The notes under the pieces were generated by a model, which saw only the letters and a program-made list of their open reading frames with translations, did no database searches and was not told the origin of the DNA. Below, piece by piece: positions 1 to 6,402 of a DNA stretch of 8,060 bases. Numbering within the stretch: the stretch's first letter is position 1; each line of letters starts with the position of its first letter. Position numbers and translations under genes: made by a program. The stretch spans positions 1-8,060 of the forward strand of contig CBIHLX010000037.1 of assembly GCA_966210935.1 (NCBI GenBank), given 5' to 3'. Source of the DNA: CBIHLX01 sp966210935 (GTDB lineage Bacteria > Patescibacteriota > Saccharimonadia > Saccharimonadales > Saccharimonadaceae).

Positions 1-2
1 TT

Positions 3-422
3 GTACTCTATATAAACCCGTCAGGAGACTGGGAGCTGGGTGGCTTTGATGCTGATGCTGGTTTGACTGGCCGCAAGCTAGCAGTCGATAATTATGGTCC
101 GCGCATCCCGATTGGCGGTGGGGCATTCAGTGGTAAAGATCCGAGCAAGGTTGATCGTAGTGCAGCGTATGTGGCGCGTAAGATTGCCGTCGACTACCTA
201 AAGGGTCGTAGCGCAAAAGAAGTCTTCGTACGCTTAGCGTATGCAATTGGTATCGCTGAGCCGCTCGAGACGACAGTTGTGGTTGACGGAATAAGTGAAA
301 AGGTTGTAGGCTATGACTTATCACCAAACGGGATTATCAAGAGCTTGGATTTGAAGCGCCCGATATACGAGCAAACGGCTCGCTATGGACACTTTGGTCA
401 CGGGTTTGACTGGGAGAAATGA
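3..422 (+). CDS. metK: S-adenosylmethionine synthetase, C-terminal part (5' truncated by window edge)
   Basis: MetK makes S-adenosylmethionine from ATP and methionine in the cytoplasm. The reading frame is open from base 3, so the gene begins outside the window; the internal TTG at 63 is not a real start. Visible family signatures in order are INPSGDWELGG, DAGLTGRK, GGGAFSGKDPSKVDRSAAY, LAYAIGIAEP and YGHFGHGFDWEK, which together make up the C-terminal third of the enzyme. The lysines of GRK and of SGKDPSK, which contact phosphates and ATP in the family, are kept. The segment just before GGGAFSGKD reads PRIPI, where E. coli has a His next to the glycines, a modest divergence. The protein stops soon after WEK, a normal C-terminus. 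TGA (420-422) is separated by one base from the next start codon, so the two genes are very likely co-transcribed and translationally coupled. Confidence 0.95.
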   Translation, partial: VLYINPSGDWELGGFDADAGLTGRKLAVDNYGPRIPIGGGAFSGKDPSKVDRSAAYVARKIAVDYLKGRSAKEVFVRLAYAIGIAEPLETTVVVDGISEKVVGYDLSPNGIIKSLDLKRPIYEQTARYGHFGHGFDWEK

Positions 423-423
423 G

Positions 424-1011
424 ATGAAGAGTCCTGAAATTGAGGTTATTAACCGAGATAATGTACCGACGCCATACCAGCTGCGACGGCTGGCGATGGT
501 GGGCGCGAAGACTGCTATGCAGCGCCAGACTTTAAAGCGCATGGCCCATAGAACCGATGCGTATTTCTTTATTGATGAAGTAGACTACCTGAATGGCACC
601 GAAGTGCTCGAGGCGGGAAGGATTCGGCATCGTATGGCAGCGCGCCTAGGTAAAAAGGCTGTAGAGACTGGTTTTCAGTGGAGCTTTAAGTGTTATGACA
701 CGTACTGGGTAGAGCAGGAGACTGACAAGTGGATGGCAGAGCGCACATTGTACCGCTTTGAATGGCAGCCCCAGCAGACGCTTGTTGCTGACCGCGCAAT
801 CAAAATTATCGGCGACCAGCAAGCCGAGGCGCGATCGGGCTATGACATGGGTGACACGATTGATCACTTCGCTATGGACGATGACGCAGCTTCGATACTA
901 CACGCGCAGATGGAGTTTGAAGCGGTAACGAGTGATGATTGTGTTCACTTGATTAGTGCAATGGAGCGGTATTACGCACATCTACGCGAGCATGAAATAA
1001 AAGCGGCATAA
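424..1011 (+). CDS. Hypothetical 195-aa soluble protein coupled to metK
   Basis: I do not recognise this family. The ATG at 424 is chosen because GGGAG (412-416) lies 7 nt upstream and metK ends at 422; an in-frame ATG at 385 would overlap metK by 38 nt and lacks a comparable ribosome binding site. The protein has no signal peptide or membrane segment. It has a basic, probably helical N-terminal third (about residues 15-45, followed by FFIDEVDYLNGTE), an aromatic-rich centre (about 80-110, including WSFKCYDTYW and RFEW) and an acidic C-terminal third (about 140-185, MGDTIDHFAMDDDAAS). Its two cysteines do not form a metal-binding pattern. Position behind metK hints at a conserved lineage-specific gene, but nothing in the sequence links it to methionine metabolism. 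Coding is supported by the unbroken frame, spacing and ribosome binding site. Confidence 0.75.
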   Translation: MKSPEIEVINRDNVPTPYQLRRLAMVGAKTAMQRQTLKRMAHRTDAYFFIDEVDYLNGTEVLEAGRIRHRMAARLGKKAVETGFQWSFKCYDTYWVEQETDKWMAERTLYRFEWQPQQTLVADRAIKIIGDQQAEARSGYDMGDTIDHFAMDDDAASILHAQMEFEAVTSDDCVHLISAMERYYAHLREHEIKAA

Positions 1012-1066
1012 ACGGGGTTGTTGATTGAAGCAATTTTTACATCTCCCTTATGCTCTGCCGGTGGGG

Positions 1067-1089
1067 TACTATATAGGGAGTTGTAATAT
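1067..1089 (+). promoter_or_regulatory. Possible promoter (-10 region) for the DUF4868 gene
   Basis: AT-rich blocks TACTATATA (from 1067) and TAATATAAA (from 1084) lie 17-40 nt before the ATG at 1106 and could serve as -10 elements. No convincing -35 hexamer is found at standard spacing, and there is no terminator in the 94-nt gap from the previous gene, so read-through from metK is equally possible. Confidence 0.35.
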
Positions 1090-1105
1090 AAACGAAAGTT
1101 AGAAT

Positions 1106-2086
1106 ATGGAAACCGAAACACGCGAGACCACTGATATTTTTTTGTGGGCCAATAACACTGATGGCATCAAGAAGGAAATCGACGTCGAAATCTTTTTGTT
1201 CAATAAGAACTACACCCCGTACAGCACGAATTTCAACAGCGATCTGAACGCACAGATCAAGCCACTCTTTTTGTACGATGCGATTAACTTTGTTAATCTT
1301 GGCGCTGGTACCGGCTTGACGGTCCGCGACTTCGAGATGAGTGAAGGTGAGGAGAATGTTTTACTTCGTACTGACCTCGAAAAGGTTGGTCGCGCTGAAA
1401 CGCTCATTCACCTTATCGAGCATGAGCGCCACGATATTGTCGAGTTTAGCGAAGAAGAGCATGAGTTTAAGCGTGTGAAGGGCATTGTTGCGCGCTTTAC
1501 CCACAAGGACGACCCAAAGAAAGCGTTTTATGCCATCAAGGGTATCCAGCAAGGCGGTGTCTTGAAAGGTGCAACAGCATGGGAGTTTCGTGAAGGAAAG
1601 TTTGGCGCGTTTCAGGCGGATGTTGGCCTTAAGATGCCAGCCGACAACCAGGTGCTGATCATCAATAAAGACATTTTTGTCTTTAACCAGCCGAAGTTTG
1701 AAAAGCTCTTTAACTATGAGTACAAAAAGCAGATGTTGGCCGATCAGAAGGTTGAAGAAATTGAAAAGCAGTTTAACCTCAGCTTCCCAGACGGTCTTGA
1801 CCTGCAGAGTCTCGTTCGTGAACGCAAGAAGATCGTTAACAAGCTCCAGAAGATGGAAATTGGCTCTGTCACCCAAGAACAGGCAGTTGAATATGCCGAC
1901 AGCATGCAGCTGGAGCTGATGACCGACGACAACGGTGCGATCATTATCATGGACGGTAATGACCTCGACATGTTCGTGAACCTCATAAATGAGGATTACA
2001 TTACGAGTGAAATTACTGGCAAGCGCTATGAGATCAAGAGTAAGAAGCTCCTTGACGAGCCAGATGGCGAACCACCACGCGGCTAA
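1106..2086 (+). CDS. DUF4868 / Kiwa KwaB-like protein
   Basis: This 326-aa protein resembles the DUF4868 family, whose best-known member is KwaB of the two-gene Kiwa anti-phage system. The call rests on overall layout from memory: a beta-rich N-terminal half, a middle block where a predicted strand is followed by INKDIFVFNQPKFEKLFNY (residues 186-204), a charged helical segment (about 205-255), and the C-terminal signature YITSEITGKRYEIKSKKLL (298-316), typical of the family end. It has no membrane segment or signal peptide, so it should be cytosolic. KwaB binds DNA and works with the membrane protein KwaA. No KwaA is visible here: the upstream neighbour has no membrane helices and downstream is a helicase. 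The ribosome binding site is weak (GAAAG at 1094-1098). A terminator directly follows, making it the end of its transcript. It could be an orphan defence effector or have an unrelated cellular role. Confidence 0.65.
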   Translation: METETRETTDIFLWANNTDGIKKEIDVEIFLFNKNYTPYSTNFNSDLNAQIKPLFLYDAINFVNLGAGTGLTVRDFEMSEGEENVLLRTDLEKVGRAETLIHLIEHERHDIVEFSEEEHEFKRVKGIVARFTHKDDPKKAFYAIKGIQQGGVLKGATAWEFREGKFGAFQADVGLKMPADNQVLIINKDIFVFNQPKFEKLFNYEYKKQMLADQKVEEIEKQFNLSFPDGLDLQSLVRERKKIVNKLQKMEIGSVTQEQAVEYADSMQLELMTDDNGAIIIMDGNDLDMFVNLINEDYITSEITGKRYEIKSKKLLDEPDGEPPRG

Positions 2087-2090
2087 GACG

Positions 2091-2119
2091 AAAAACACCG
2101 ACGAACAGTCGGTGTTTTT
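2091..2119 (+). terminator. Rho-independent terminator after the DUF4868 gene
   Basis: A perfect 12-bp inverted repeat (2091-2102 with 2108-2119) has a 5-nt loop, an A-run on its 5' side and a T-run on its 3' side. It begins 4 nt after the stop codon. The symmetry would also allow termination on the other strand. Confidence 0.93.
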
Positions 2120-2129
2120 ATTTATGCGG

Positions 2130-2135
2130 TATAAT
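2130..2135 (+). promoter_or_regulatory. Promoter -10 box TATAAT for the helicase gene
   Basis: A perfect TATAAT ends 8 nt before the ATG at 2144, placing the expected transcription start at or within about 3 nt of the start codon. It follows the upstream terminator. The region 16-18 nt upstream has no good -35 hexamer. The spacing implies a leaderless mRNA. Confidence 0.7.
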
Positions 2136-2143
2136 GGAACAAG

Positions 2144-3667
2144 ATGAATCAGGGGTTAGCGCTAGAGATTATGCTCAGCGGTGAGAGTGTGCTGTTAACT
2201 GGTCCGGCAGGGGCAGGAAAGACGTACGTGCTCAACCGCTTTATTAAGCACGCCAAAGCCGAGGGCAAGCATGTCTCAATTACGGCCACGACTGGACTTG
2301 CGGCCACACATCTTGGCGGCACTACAATCCATGCCTGGTCAGGAATTGGTGTCTCGGATTTTATTTCTAAAGGCTTTGTCGATCACATGGCGAAAGGTCG
2401 TCGCGAAATCATTGAGAAGACCGATGTACTGATTATCGATGAGATTTCAATGCTGCATGATTATCGTCTCGACATGGTGGATGAAATTTGTCGGTTGGTC
2501 CGCAAAAAGGATATACCGTTTGGTGGGATCCAAGTGATTATGTCGGGTGACTTTTTCCAGTTGCCGCCAATTAATCGTGGCGAATCACGCGGGGGTGGTT
2601 TTGTGGTGCATAGCAATGTCTGGCAGGAGCTTGATCCAACAATCTGCTACTTGGCCGAGCAGCACCGTCAAGATGACGAACATCTACTCGACATCCTTAA
2701 TGCGCTACGAGCGGGTGACATTCGTCGTCATCATGCCGAAAAGTTACTCGCGCGCGTTGACCAGCAACCGGATGCTGACATCGTGCTAACGGAGCTGCAC
2801 ACGGTAAATATTGACGTTGACCGCATCAACGAAGCGAAGCTCGACGAGCTAGCGGGTGACGAACTCTTTTATACGCAGAGCACGACCGGAGCTGATAATT
2901 ACGTAGAAAACTTACAACGTTCAGTTTTAGCACCAGCTACATTGCGGCTCAAAAAAGGTGCACTCGTGATGGCGGTAAAAAATGCAACAGATCGTCGCTA
3001 TGCAAACGGCAGTATCGGCACGGTGATCGACTTTGAACCAGGGACCGAGTATCCAATTGTGGAGTTTCGCAGCGGTAAAATAGTCAGTATGATCCCAGAC
3101 AGTTGGGAGCTACGTGACGGTGACAAGAAGCGAGCTAGCATTACGCAGATTCCACTGCGTCTCGCATGGGCAATTACGGTTCACAAGAGCCAGGGTATGA
3201 CACTTGATGCGGCACGGATTGACCTCCGTAAGGCCTTTGTTGAGGGGATGGGGTACGTAGCACTGAGCCGAGTAAAAAATTTGCACAACCTCTATTTAAG
3301 TGGCATTAATCGTATGGCGCTCCAGATTAGCAATGACGCGCAGGACATCGACGCTAAATTACGTGCCCGCTCGGCTAACGATGTTCAAAAGTTCGCCCAT
3401 CTTGAAGCTAAAGCAACAACGCGTGCGATCGAGCCGGTTAAAAAAACATCAGGTGGGAGTAGTGGCTGGGCTGATAAGATTGCCAAAATGCGCGAAACAT
3501 ATCCAAATGCTTATAAGCCATGGCAGCCCTCTGATGACGACACGTTGCGACTGGAATTTCAAAATGGAATGAGCGTCAAAGACCTCAGCGACAAGCTCGG
3601 CCGGCACGAGGGAAGTATTACCATGCGTCTGCAGAAGCTGTTTGGCGAAGATGTCGTCGTAGTATAA
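2144..3667 (+). CDS. Pif1-like SF1B DNA helicase with C-terminal helix-turn-helix
   Basis: This 507-aa ATP-dependent 5'-3' DNA helicase is related to Pif1/RecD2. The superfamily 1 motifs appear in order: Walker A GPAGAGKT (20-27), motif Ia TATTGLAATHLGG (47-59), Walker B IIDEIS (97-102), motif III MSGDFFQLPP (133-142), motif V WAITVHKSQGMT (342-353) and motif VI YVALSRVK (371-378). The two RecA-like lobes end near residue 400. A basic linker (about 405-440) leads to a C-terminal domain (about 450-505) with PWQPSDDDTLRLEF, GMSVKDLSDKLGRHEGSI and a final helix, which reads as a winged or plain helix-turn-helix that may direct it to DNA structures. Pif1-type enzymes resolve G-quadruplexes, stalled forks and R-loops; which role applies here is unknown. 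ATG at 2144 is the first start after the promoter, and the mRNA is likely leaderless. All catalytic motifs appear intact. Confidence 0.92.
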   Translation: MNQGLALEIMLSGESVLLTGPAGAGKTYVLNRFIKHAKAEGKHVSITATTGLAATHLGGTTIHAWSGIGVSDFISKGFVDHMAKGRREIIEKTDVLIIDEISMLHDYRLDMVDEICRLVRKKDIPFGGIQVIMSGDFFQLPPINRGESRGGGFVVHSNVWQELDPTICYLAEQHRQDDEHLLDILNALRAGDIRRHHAEKLLARVDQQPDADIVLTELHTVNIDVDRINEAKLDELAGDELFYTQSTTGADNYVENLQRSVLAPATLRLKKGALVMAVKNATDRRYANGSIGTVIDFEPGTEYPIVEFRSGKIVSMIPDSWELRDGDKKRASITQIPLRLAWAITVHKSQGMTLDAARIDLRKAFVEGMGYVALSRVKNLHNLYLSGINRMALQISNDAQDIDAKLRARSANDVQKFAHLEAKATTRAIEPVKKTSGGSSGWADKIAKMRETYPNAYKPWQPSDDDTLRLEFQNGMSVKDLSDKLGRHEGSITMRLQKLFGEDVVVV

Positions 3668-3668
3668 T
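3663..3668 (+). promoter_or_regulatory. Promoter -10 box TATAAT overlapping the helicase stop codon
   Basis: A perfect TATAAT includes the TAA stop of the helicase (3665-3667) and ends 7 nt before the ATG at 3676, so transcription would begin at the start codon. The upstream -35 is weak (TTTGGC at 3641 with 16-nt spacing is the best). No Shine-Dalgarno sequence precedes the ATG, which supports leaderless expression rather than read-through only. Confidence 0.6.
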
Positions 3669-3675
3669 AATTTCT

Positions 3676-4938
3676 ATGCAGAAAAAACCGACATTGCGTT
3701 TTCCGAAACGCTTCCTCTGGGGGGCCGCAACCGCTGCACATCAGGTAGAGGGTAATACGAACAACCAATGGTCCGTCTGGGAATTGGAAAATGCCAAGTC
3801 AAAGGTAGCTCAAGCTGAATACCAGTTTGGTGATCTTGAAAACTGGAAACACATTAAAACGCAGGCGAAGAATCCGGACAACTACGTGTCGGCGGGCCTA
3901 GCTGATCACCATGGCCGCTACGAAGAAGATTTTGATCTTCTTCAAAAGATGAATATGAATGCCTTTCGCTTTAGTGTTGAGTGGTCTCGCATTGAGCCGA
4001 AGGAAGGTTCATGGAACGCCGAGGCAATCAATCACTACAAAGAGTATATTGCGGAGTTGAAGCGCCGTAATATTGAGCCAGTCATGACACTGTTTCATTT
4101 TACGCTGCCAGTTTGGTTTAGCGAGATGGGCGGCTTTGAGAAGCGAGCTAATGTGAAGTACTTTACCCGCTTTGTAGAGAAGGTTGTGGCCGAAGTAGGT
4201 CGTGACGTCCGCTACGTCATTACGATAAACGAACCTGAAGTGTACGTTATGGAGAGCTACCTAAACGGCCATTGGCCGCCACAGCAGACGAGCCGCTGGC
4301 TCTCATGGAAGGTGGCTAATAACCTTTTGTATGCCCATAAGCAAGCTGCGCGCGCGATCCATGGACTTGGCCGTCGCCATAAAGTATCGGTTGCCAAAAA
4401 CTCCGTCTATGTATACGCCGGTGATGATGCTTGGCTAAGCCGCTGGAGCGCGATTGTTGCACAGTGGATTGGAGATGACTTCTGGTTGCGTAGCATCGCT
4501 CGTCACTCGGATTTTCTTGGTGTAAATTATTATTTCAGCAGCCGAATCTATGGCTACCGTATGCATAATCCTAATGACCCGGTGACCGACCTTGGCTGGG
4601 ATGCGAGCCCGGCAAATATTGAGCACGCAGTCGTGCGACTACATGAAAAATATAATCTCCCGATTTTGATCACCGAGAATGGCTTAGCAGACGCCAATGA
4701 TGAGCTGCGCCAATGGTGGATTACTCAGACACTCATCGCCCTACAGCGAGCTATGGATGAGGGGGTGCAGCTCGAGGGCTACCTGCACTGGAGTCTCATT
4801 GATAATTTTGAATGGGATAAGGGTCGTTGGCCGCGATTTGGCCTCGCTGAGGTTGATTATGATACCGGCAAGCGCACACTGCGTCCAAGTGCGCAGTGGT
4901 TCGGCAGGGTAATTAAGCGCCTGCGAGCAGAGGACTAA
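3676..4938 (+). CDS. Glycoside hydrolase family 1 beta-glycosidase
   Basis: GH1 enzymes hydrolyse beta-linked sugars (beta-glucosides, beta-galactosides, in some branches 6-phospho sugars) by a retaining mechanism. The 420-aa protein starts with FLWGAATAAHQVEG (13-26), containing the substrate-binding Gln. It then has FRFSVEWSRIEP (97-108), TLFHFTLPVWF (138-148), the acid/base glutamate in TINEPEVY (E186), FLGVNYY (280-286), the nucleophile in LITENGLA (E334), and the GYLHWSLIDNFEWDKGRWPRFGL block (about 368-390) that lines the sugar site. Both catalytic glutamates are present. The HFTLP variant, where many bacterial enzymes have HWDLP, resembles archaeal and CPR-type GH1 proteins. There is no signal peptide, so it should act in the cytosol on imported sugars. 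The length is slightly below the usual 440-480. The next gene begins 3 nt after its stop, indicating a shared transcript. Exact substrate cannot be read from the sequence. Confidence 0.94.
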   Translation: MQKKPTLRFPKRFLWGAATAAHQVEGNTNNQWSVWELENAKSKVAQAEYQFGDLENWKHIKTQAKNPDNYVSAGLADHHGRYEEDFDLLQKMNMNAFRFSVEWSRIEPKEGSWNAEAINHYKEYIAELKRRNIEPVMTLFHFTLPVWFSEMGGFEKRANVKYFTRFVEKVVAEVGRDVRYVITINEPEVYVMESYLNGHWPPQQTSRWLSWKVANNLLYAHKQAARAIHGLGRRHKVSVAKNSVYVYAGDDAWLSRWSAIVAQWIGDDFWLRSIARHSDFLGVNYYFSSRIYGYRMHNPNDPVTDLGWDASPANIEHAVVRLHEKYNLPILITENGLADANDELRQWWITQTLIALQRAMDEGVQLEGYLHWSLIDNFEWDKGRWPRFGLAEVDYDTGKRTLRPSAQWFGRVIKRLRAED

Positions 4939-4941
4939 ACT

Positions 4942-5958
4942 GTGGACGAGCCGTTCGGTAGGGTTGAGGCAAAGATCGCTGTCATTGGCGGTGGTACCGG
5001 TAGCTTCACGATCTTAAGCGATCTCAAGGAGCATACGAGTCGAATTGCAGCGATTGTAAACATGGCCGATGACGGCGGCAGTACGGGTGTACTGCGCGAC
5101 GAGCTTGGTACGCTGCCTCCTGGTGATGTACGCCAATGCCTTGTGGCTCTTAGTAATACGCCTAGGCTCCGTGATCTATTTAGTTATCGATTTGAAGAGG
5201 GGACATTTGGTGGGCATTCATTTGGTAATATCCTTTTGACCGCACTAGAGAAAACGACTGGTAATTTTGCCGAGGCGGTCGAGACGGCGTCGGATATTTT
5301 GCGTATCAATGGCGCGGTGATTCCAGCGACGCTCGACGATGTGCGCCTACGAATGGAGTGGCCCGAGGCGAGCCTTGTGCTCAACGGGGAACGAGTGATT
5401 GACGCCGATTATTTCAAGCACGATCCGCGTCGCGCCACATTGTCGCTCGTGCCCAACCCTAGCCCCAACTCGACTGCCATTGCTGCTATCGAACAAGCGG
5501 ACTTAGTTATTATTGCGCCGGGCGACCTCTATACGTCGCTTGGTCCGTTACTTGTGATTGATGGTATCGGCGATGCACTTAGGCGCACGAAGGCAACTGT
5601 AGTGTATGTGTGTAACCTAGTGACAAAAGAAGGGCAGACTGCAGGATTTACGGTTAGTGATCACGCGAGTGAGATTGAGCGATTTGCGGGTGGTCAGTGC
5701 CTCGACTACGTGATTTATAACGAGGAAAAGCCGACTGCGAGTGTCGCCGAGCGCTACAAGGCAGAGGGCGCCTATCTTGTCGAGCACGATGACGTAGCCC
5801 TGCGTCAGGCGCATTACACGGCTGTCGGCGGTCATTTTATTGGCGGTATGGCAGAAGAGCACGCGGCGGACCTCCTGCCTGTGACGCGTTCATTGATTCG
5901 CCATGATGCACCTGCGGTGGTGCGCGCACTGCTCCGACTCTCCCGGGGCGACCGCTAA
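4942..5958 (+). CDS. yvcK: YvcK/GlmR-like regulator of carbon flow to the cell wall (CofD-like fold)
   Basis: YvcK (GlmR) proteins bind UDP-GlcNAc in Firmicutes and are needed for gluconeogenic growth and normal cell-wall synthesis; they share a fold with the F420-pathway enzyme CofD. Motifs seen in this 338-aa protein are IAVIGGGTGSF (12-22), IVNMADDGGSTGVLRDELG (38-56), LPPGDVRQCLVAL (58-70), GGHSFGNILLTAL (90-102), IIAPGDLYTSLGPLLV (190-205), TKEGQTAGFTVSDH (228-241) and a C-terminal HDAPAVVRALLRL (321-333). Length and motif order match the YvcK family rather than true CofD. The start is GTG at 4942, preceded by AGAGGA (4929-4934) and lying 3 nt after the GH1 stop, so it is probably translated from the GH1 mRNA. 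In Firmicutes it usually sits next to rapZ and whiA, which are absent here; instead it follows a sugar hydrolase and lies about 0.5 kb upstream of the start of a cell-wall gene cluster. Function by family inference. Confidence 0.9.
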   Translation: MDEPFGRVEAKIAVIGGGTGSFTILSDLKEHTSRIAAIVNMADDGGSTGVLRDELGTLPPGDVRQCLVALSNTPRLRDLFSYRFEEGTFGGHSFGNILLTALEKTTGNFAEAVETASDILRINGAVIPATLDDVRLRMEWPEASLVLNGERVIDADYFKHDPRRATLSLVPNPSPNSTAIAAIEQADLVIIAPGDLYTSLGPLLVIDGIGDALRRTKATVVYVCNLVTKEGQTAGFTVSDHASEIERFAGGQCLDYVIYNEEKPTASVAERYKAEGAYLVEHDDVALRQAHYTAVGGHFIGGMAEEHAADLLPVTRSLIRHDAPAVVRALLRLSRGDR

Positions 5959-5984
5959 CTGTATTTGGTGATCATATCCTAATA

Positions 5985-6013
5985 TTGACAAAGCATAAAC
6001 AGTATGCTAGTAT
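5985..6013 (+). promoter_or_regulatory. Near-consensus extended -10 promoter for the small membrane protein
   Basis: TTGACA (5985-5990) is followed by a 17-nt spacer and TAGTAT (6008-6013), with a TGC extended -10 element directly before it (6005-6007). This is the best promoter in the window. The predicted start (about 6020-6022) is within 1-3 nt of the ATG at 6023, giving a leaderless or near-leaderless mRNA. Confidence 0.88.
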
Positions 6014-6022
6014 TAGCTTATA

Positions 6023-6229
6023 ATGAACAACAACACAAACAATACCCCTGAACAATCAGAAACGGTCGTTGCAACAATTTACGCTCATCAGTTGGTTGGC
6101 TATGATCTTAAAAATGCTATTTTGATCGTATCAGTCGTCCTAAATCTTTTCTTCTTTGTGACCTGGCTCGCGCTTCAGGTGACATCTGCATACGACATGC
6201 AGCTGGCTGGCTTCTTTCTTGGCCGCTAA
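6023..6229 (+). CDS. Small single-pass membrane protein, unknown function
   Basis: This 68-aa protein has an Asn/Thr-rich polar N-terminus (1-12), a moderately polar stretch (13-30), one strong hydrophobic helix (about 31-54, NAILIVSVVLNLFFFVTWLA plus LQV) and a short tail ending in FFLGR. I do not recognise the family. Coding is supported by its own near-consensus promoter immediately upstream and a perfect hairpin terminator 21 nt after the stop, forming a self-contained single-gene unit. There is no Shine-Dalgarno sequence, which fits a leaderless message. The few charges near the helix do not settle topology. It has no lipobox and no cleavable signal site that I can see. Possible roles such as a small membrane regulator or envelope component are speculation. 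Confidence 0.8.
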   Translation: MNNNTNNTPEQSETVVATIYAHQLVGYDLKNAILIVSVVLNLFFFVTWLALQVTSAYDMQLAGFFLGR

Positions 6230-6250
6230 ATAGGGCAGACTACATAGCTA

Positions 6251-6283
6251 AAAATACCACGCTTCACGTAGGCGTGGTATTTT
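6251..6283 (+). terminator. Perfect hairpin terminator, probably bidirectional
   Basis: A 12-bp perfect stem (6251-6262 with 6272-6283) encloses a 9-nt loop. The 5' arm starts in an A-run and the 3' arm ends in TTTT. It lies 21 nt after the small membrane protein gene and isolates it from the mraZ promoter region. Confidence 0.92.
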
Positions 6284-6308
6284 CAATTACCTCTGTTATG
6301 AGGGGTCT

Positions 6309-6330
6309 TTATCCACAGATTTGTGGATAA
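6309..6330 (+). promoter_or_regulatory. Inverted pair of perfect DnaA boxes
   Basis: TTATCCACA (6309-6317) and its exact reverse complement TGTGGATAA (6322-6330) face each other across GATT. Both are perfect matches to the consensus high-affinity DnaA box. They lie about 70-90 nt upstream of the predicted mraZ transcription start, upstream of the -35. Only two boxes are seen and dnaA is not in the window, so an origin is not claimed; a DnaA-responsive control site for the division cluster is the simpler reading. As RNA the same bases would form a 9-bp hairpin, but no T-run follows, so it is not a terminator. Confidence 0.8.
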
Positions 6331-6361
6331 CATTTATAGGCTGAATAAAAAAAGGGAAAAA

Positions 6362-6388
6362 TGGGGGTTGTCGTGGGTAATTGTGGGT
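6362..6388 (+). promoter_or_regulatory. MraZ-box operator (phased TGGGT repeats)
   Basis: TGGGT occurs at 6374-6378 and 6384-6388, exactly 10 bp apart, and a degenerate GGGGT sits one further turn upstream at 6364-6368 (with a TGGGG at 6362). MraZ proteins in other bacteria bind direct TGGGN repeats spaced by 5 nt upstream of their own gene. Two of the repeats lie between the -35 and -10, so MraZ binding would block RNA polymerase, consistent with autorepression. Confidence 0.72.
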
Positions 6389-6396
6389 ATTATAGT
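6368..6396 (+). promoter_or_regulatory. mraZ promoter
   Basis: TTGTCG (6368-6373), a 17-nt spacer and TATAGT (6391-6396) form a reasonable promoter, giving a leader of about 100 nt before the mraZ ATG. The MraZ boxes lie inside the spacer. Confidence 0.65.
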
Positions 6397-6402
6397 AAAG
6401 CC

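Noticed and set aside
424..1011. The metK-linked protein as KwaA, completing a Kiwa system
   Set aside because: KwaA is a multi-pass membrane protein; this protein has no hydrophobic helices and is coupled to metK instead.
1043..1080. Inverted repeat CTCCCT...AGGGAG before the DUF4868 gene as terminator or riboswitch
   Set aside because: Only 6 bp with a 26-nt loop and no T-run; compatible with chance.
1361..2098. A 245-codon open frame on the minus strand opposite the DUF4868 gene
   Set aside because: It is the antisense shadow of a well-supported + strand gene, has no ribosome binding site or recognisable family, and overlaps the terminator hairpin.
6289..6350. Replication origin around the DnaA boxes
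   Set aside because: Only two boxes are present, dnaA and dnaN are not nearby, and the AT-rich stretch is short. A regulatory site is the more cautious reading.
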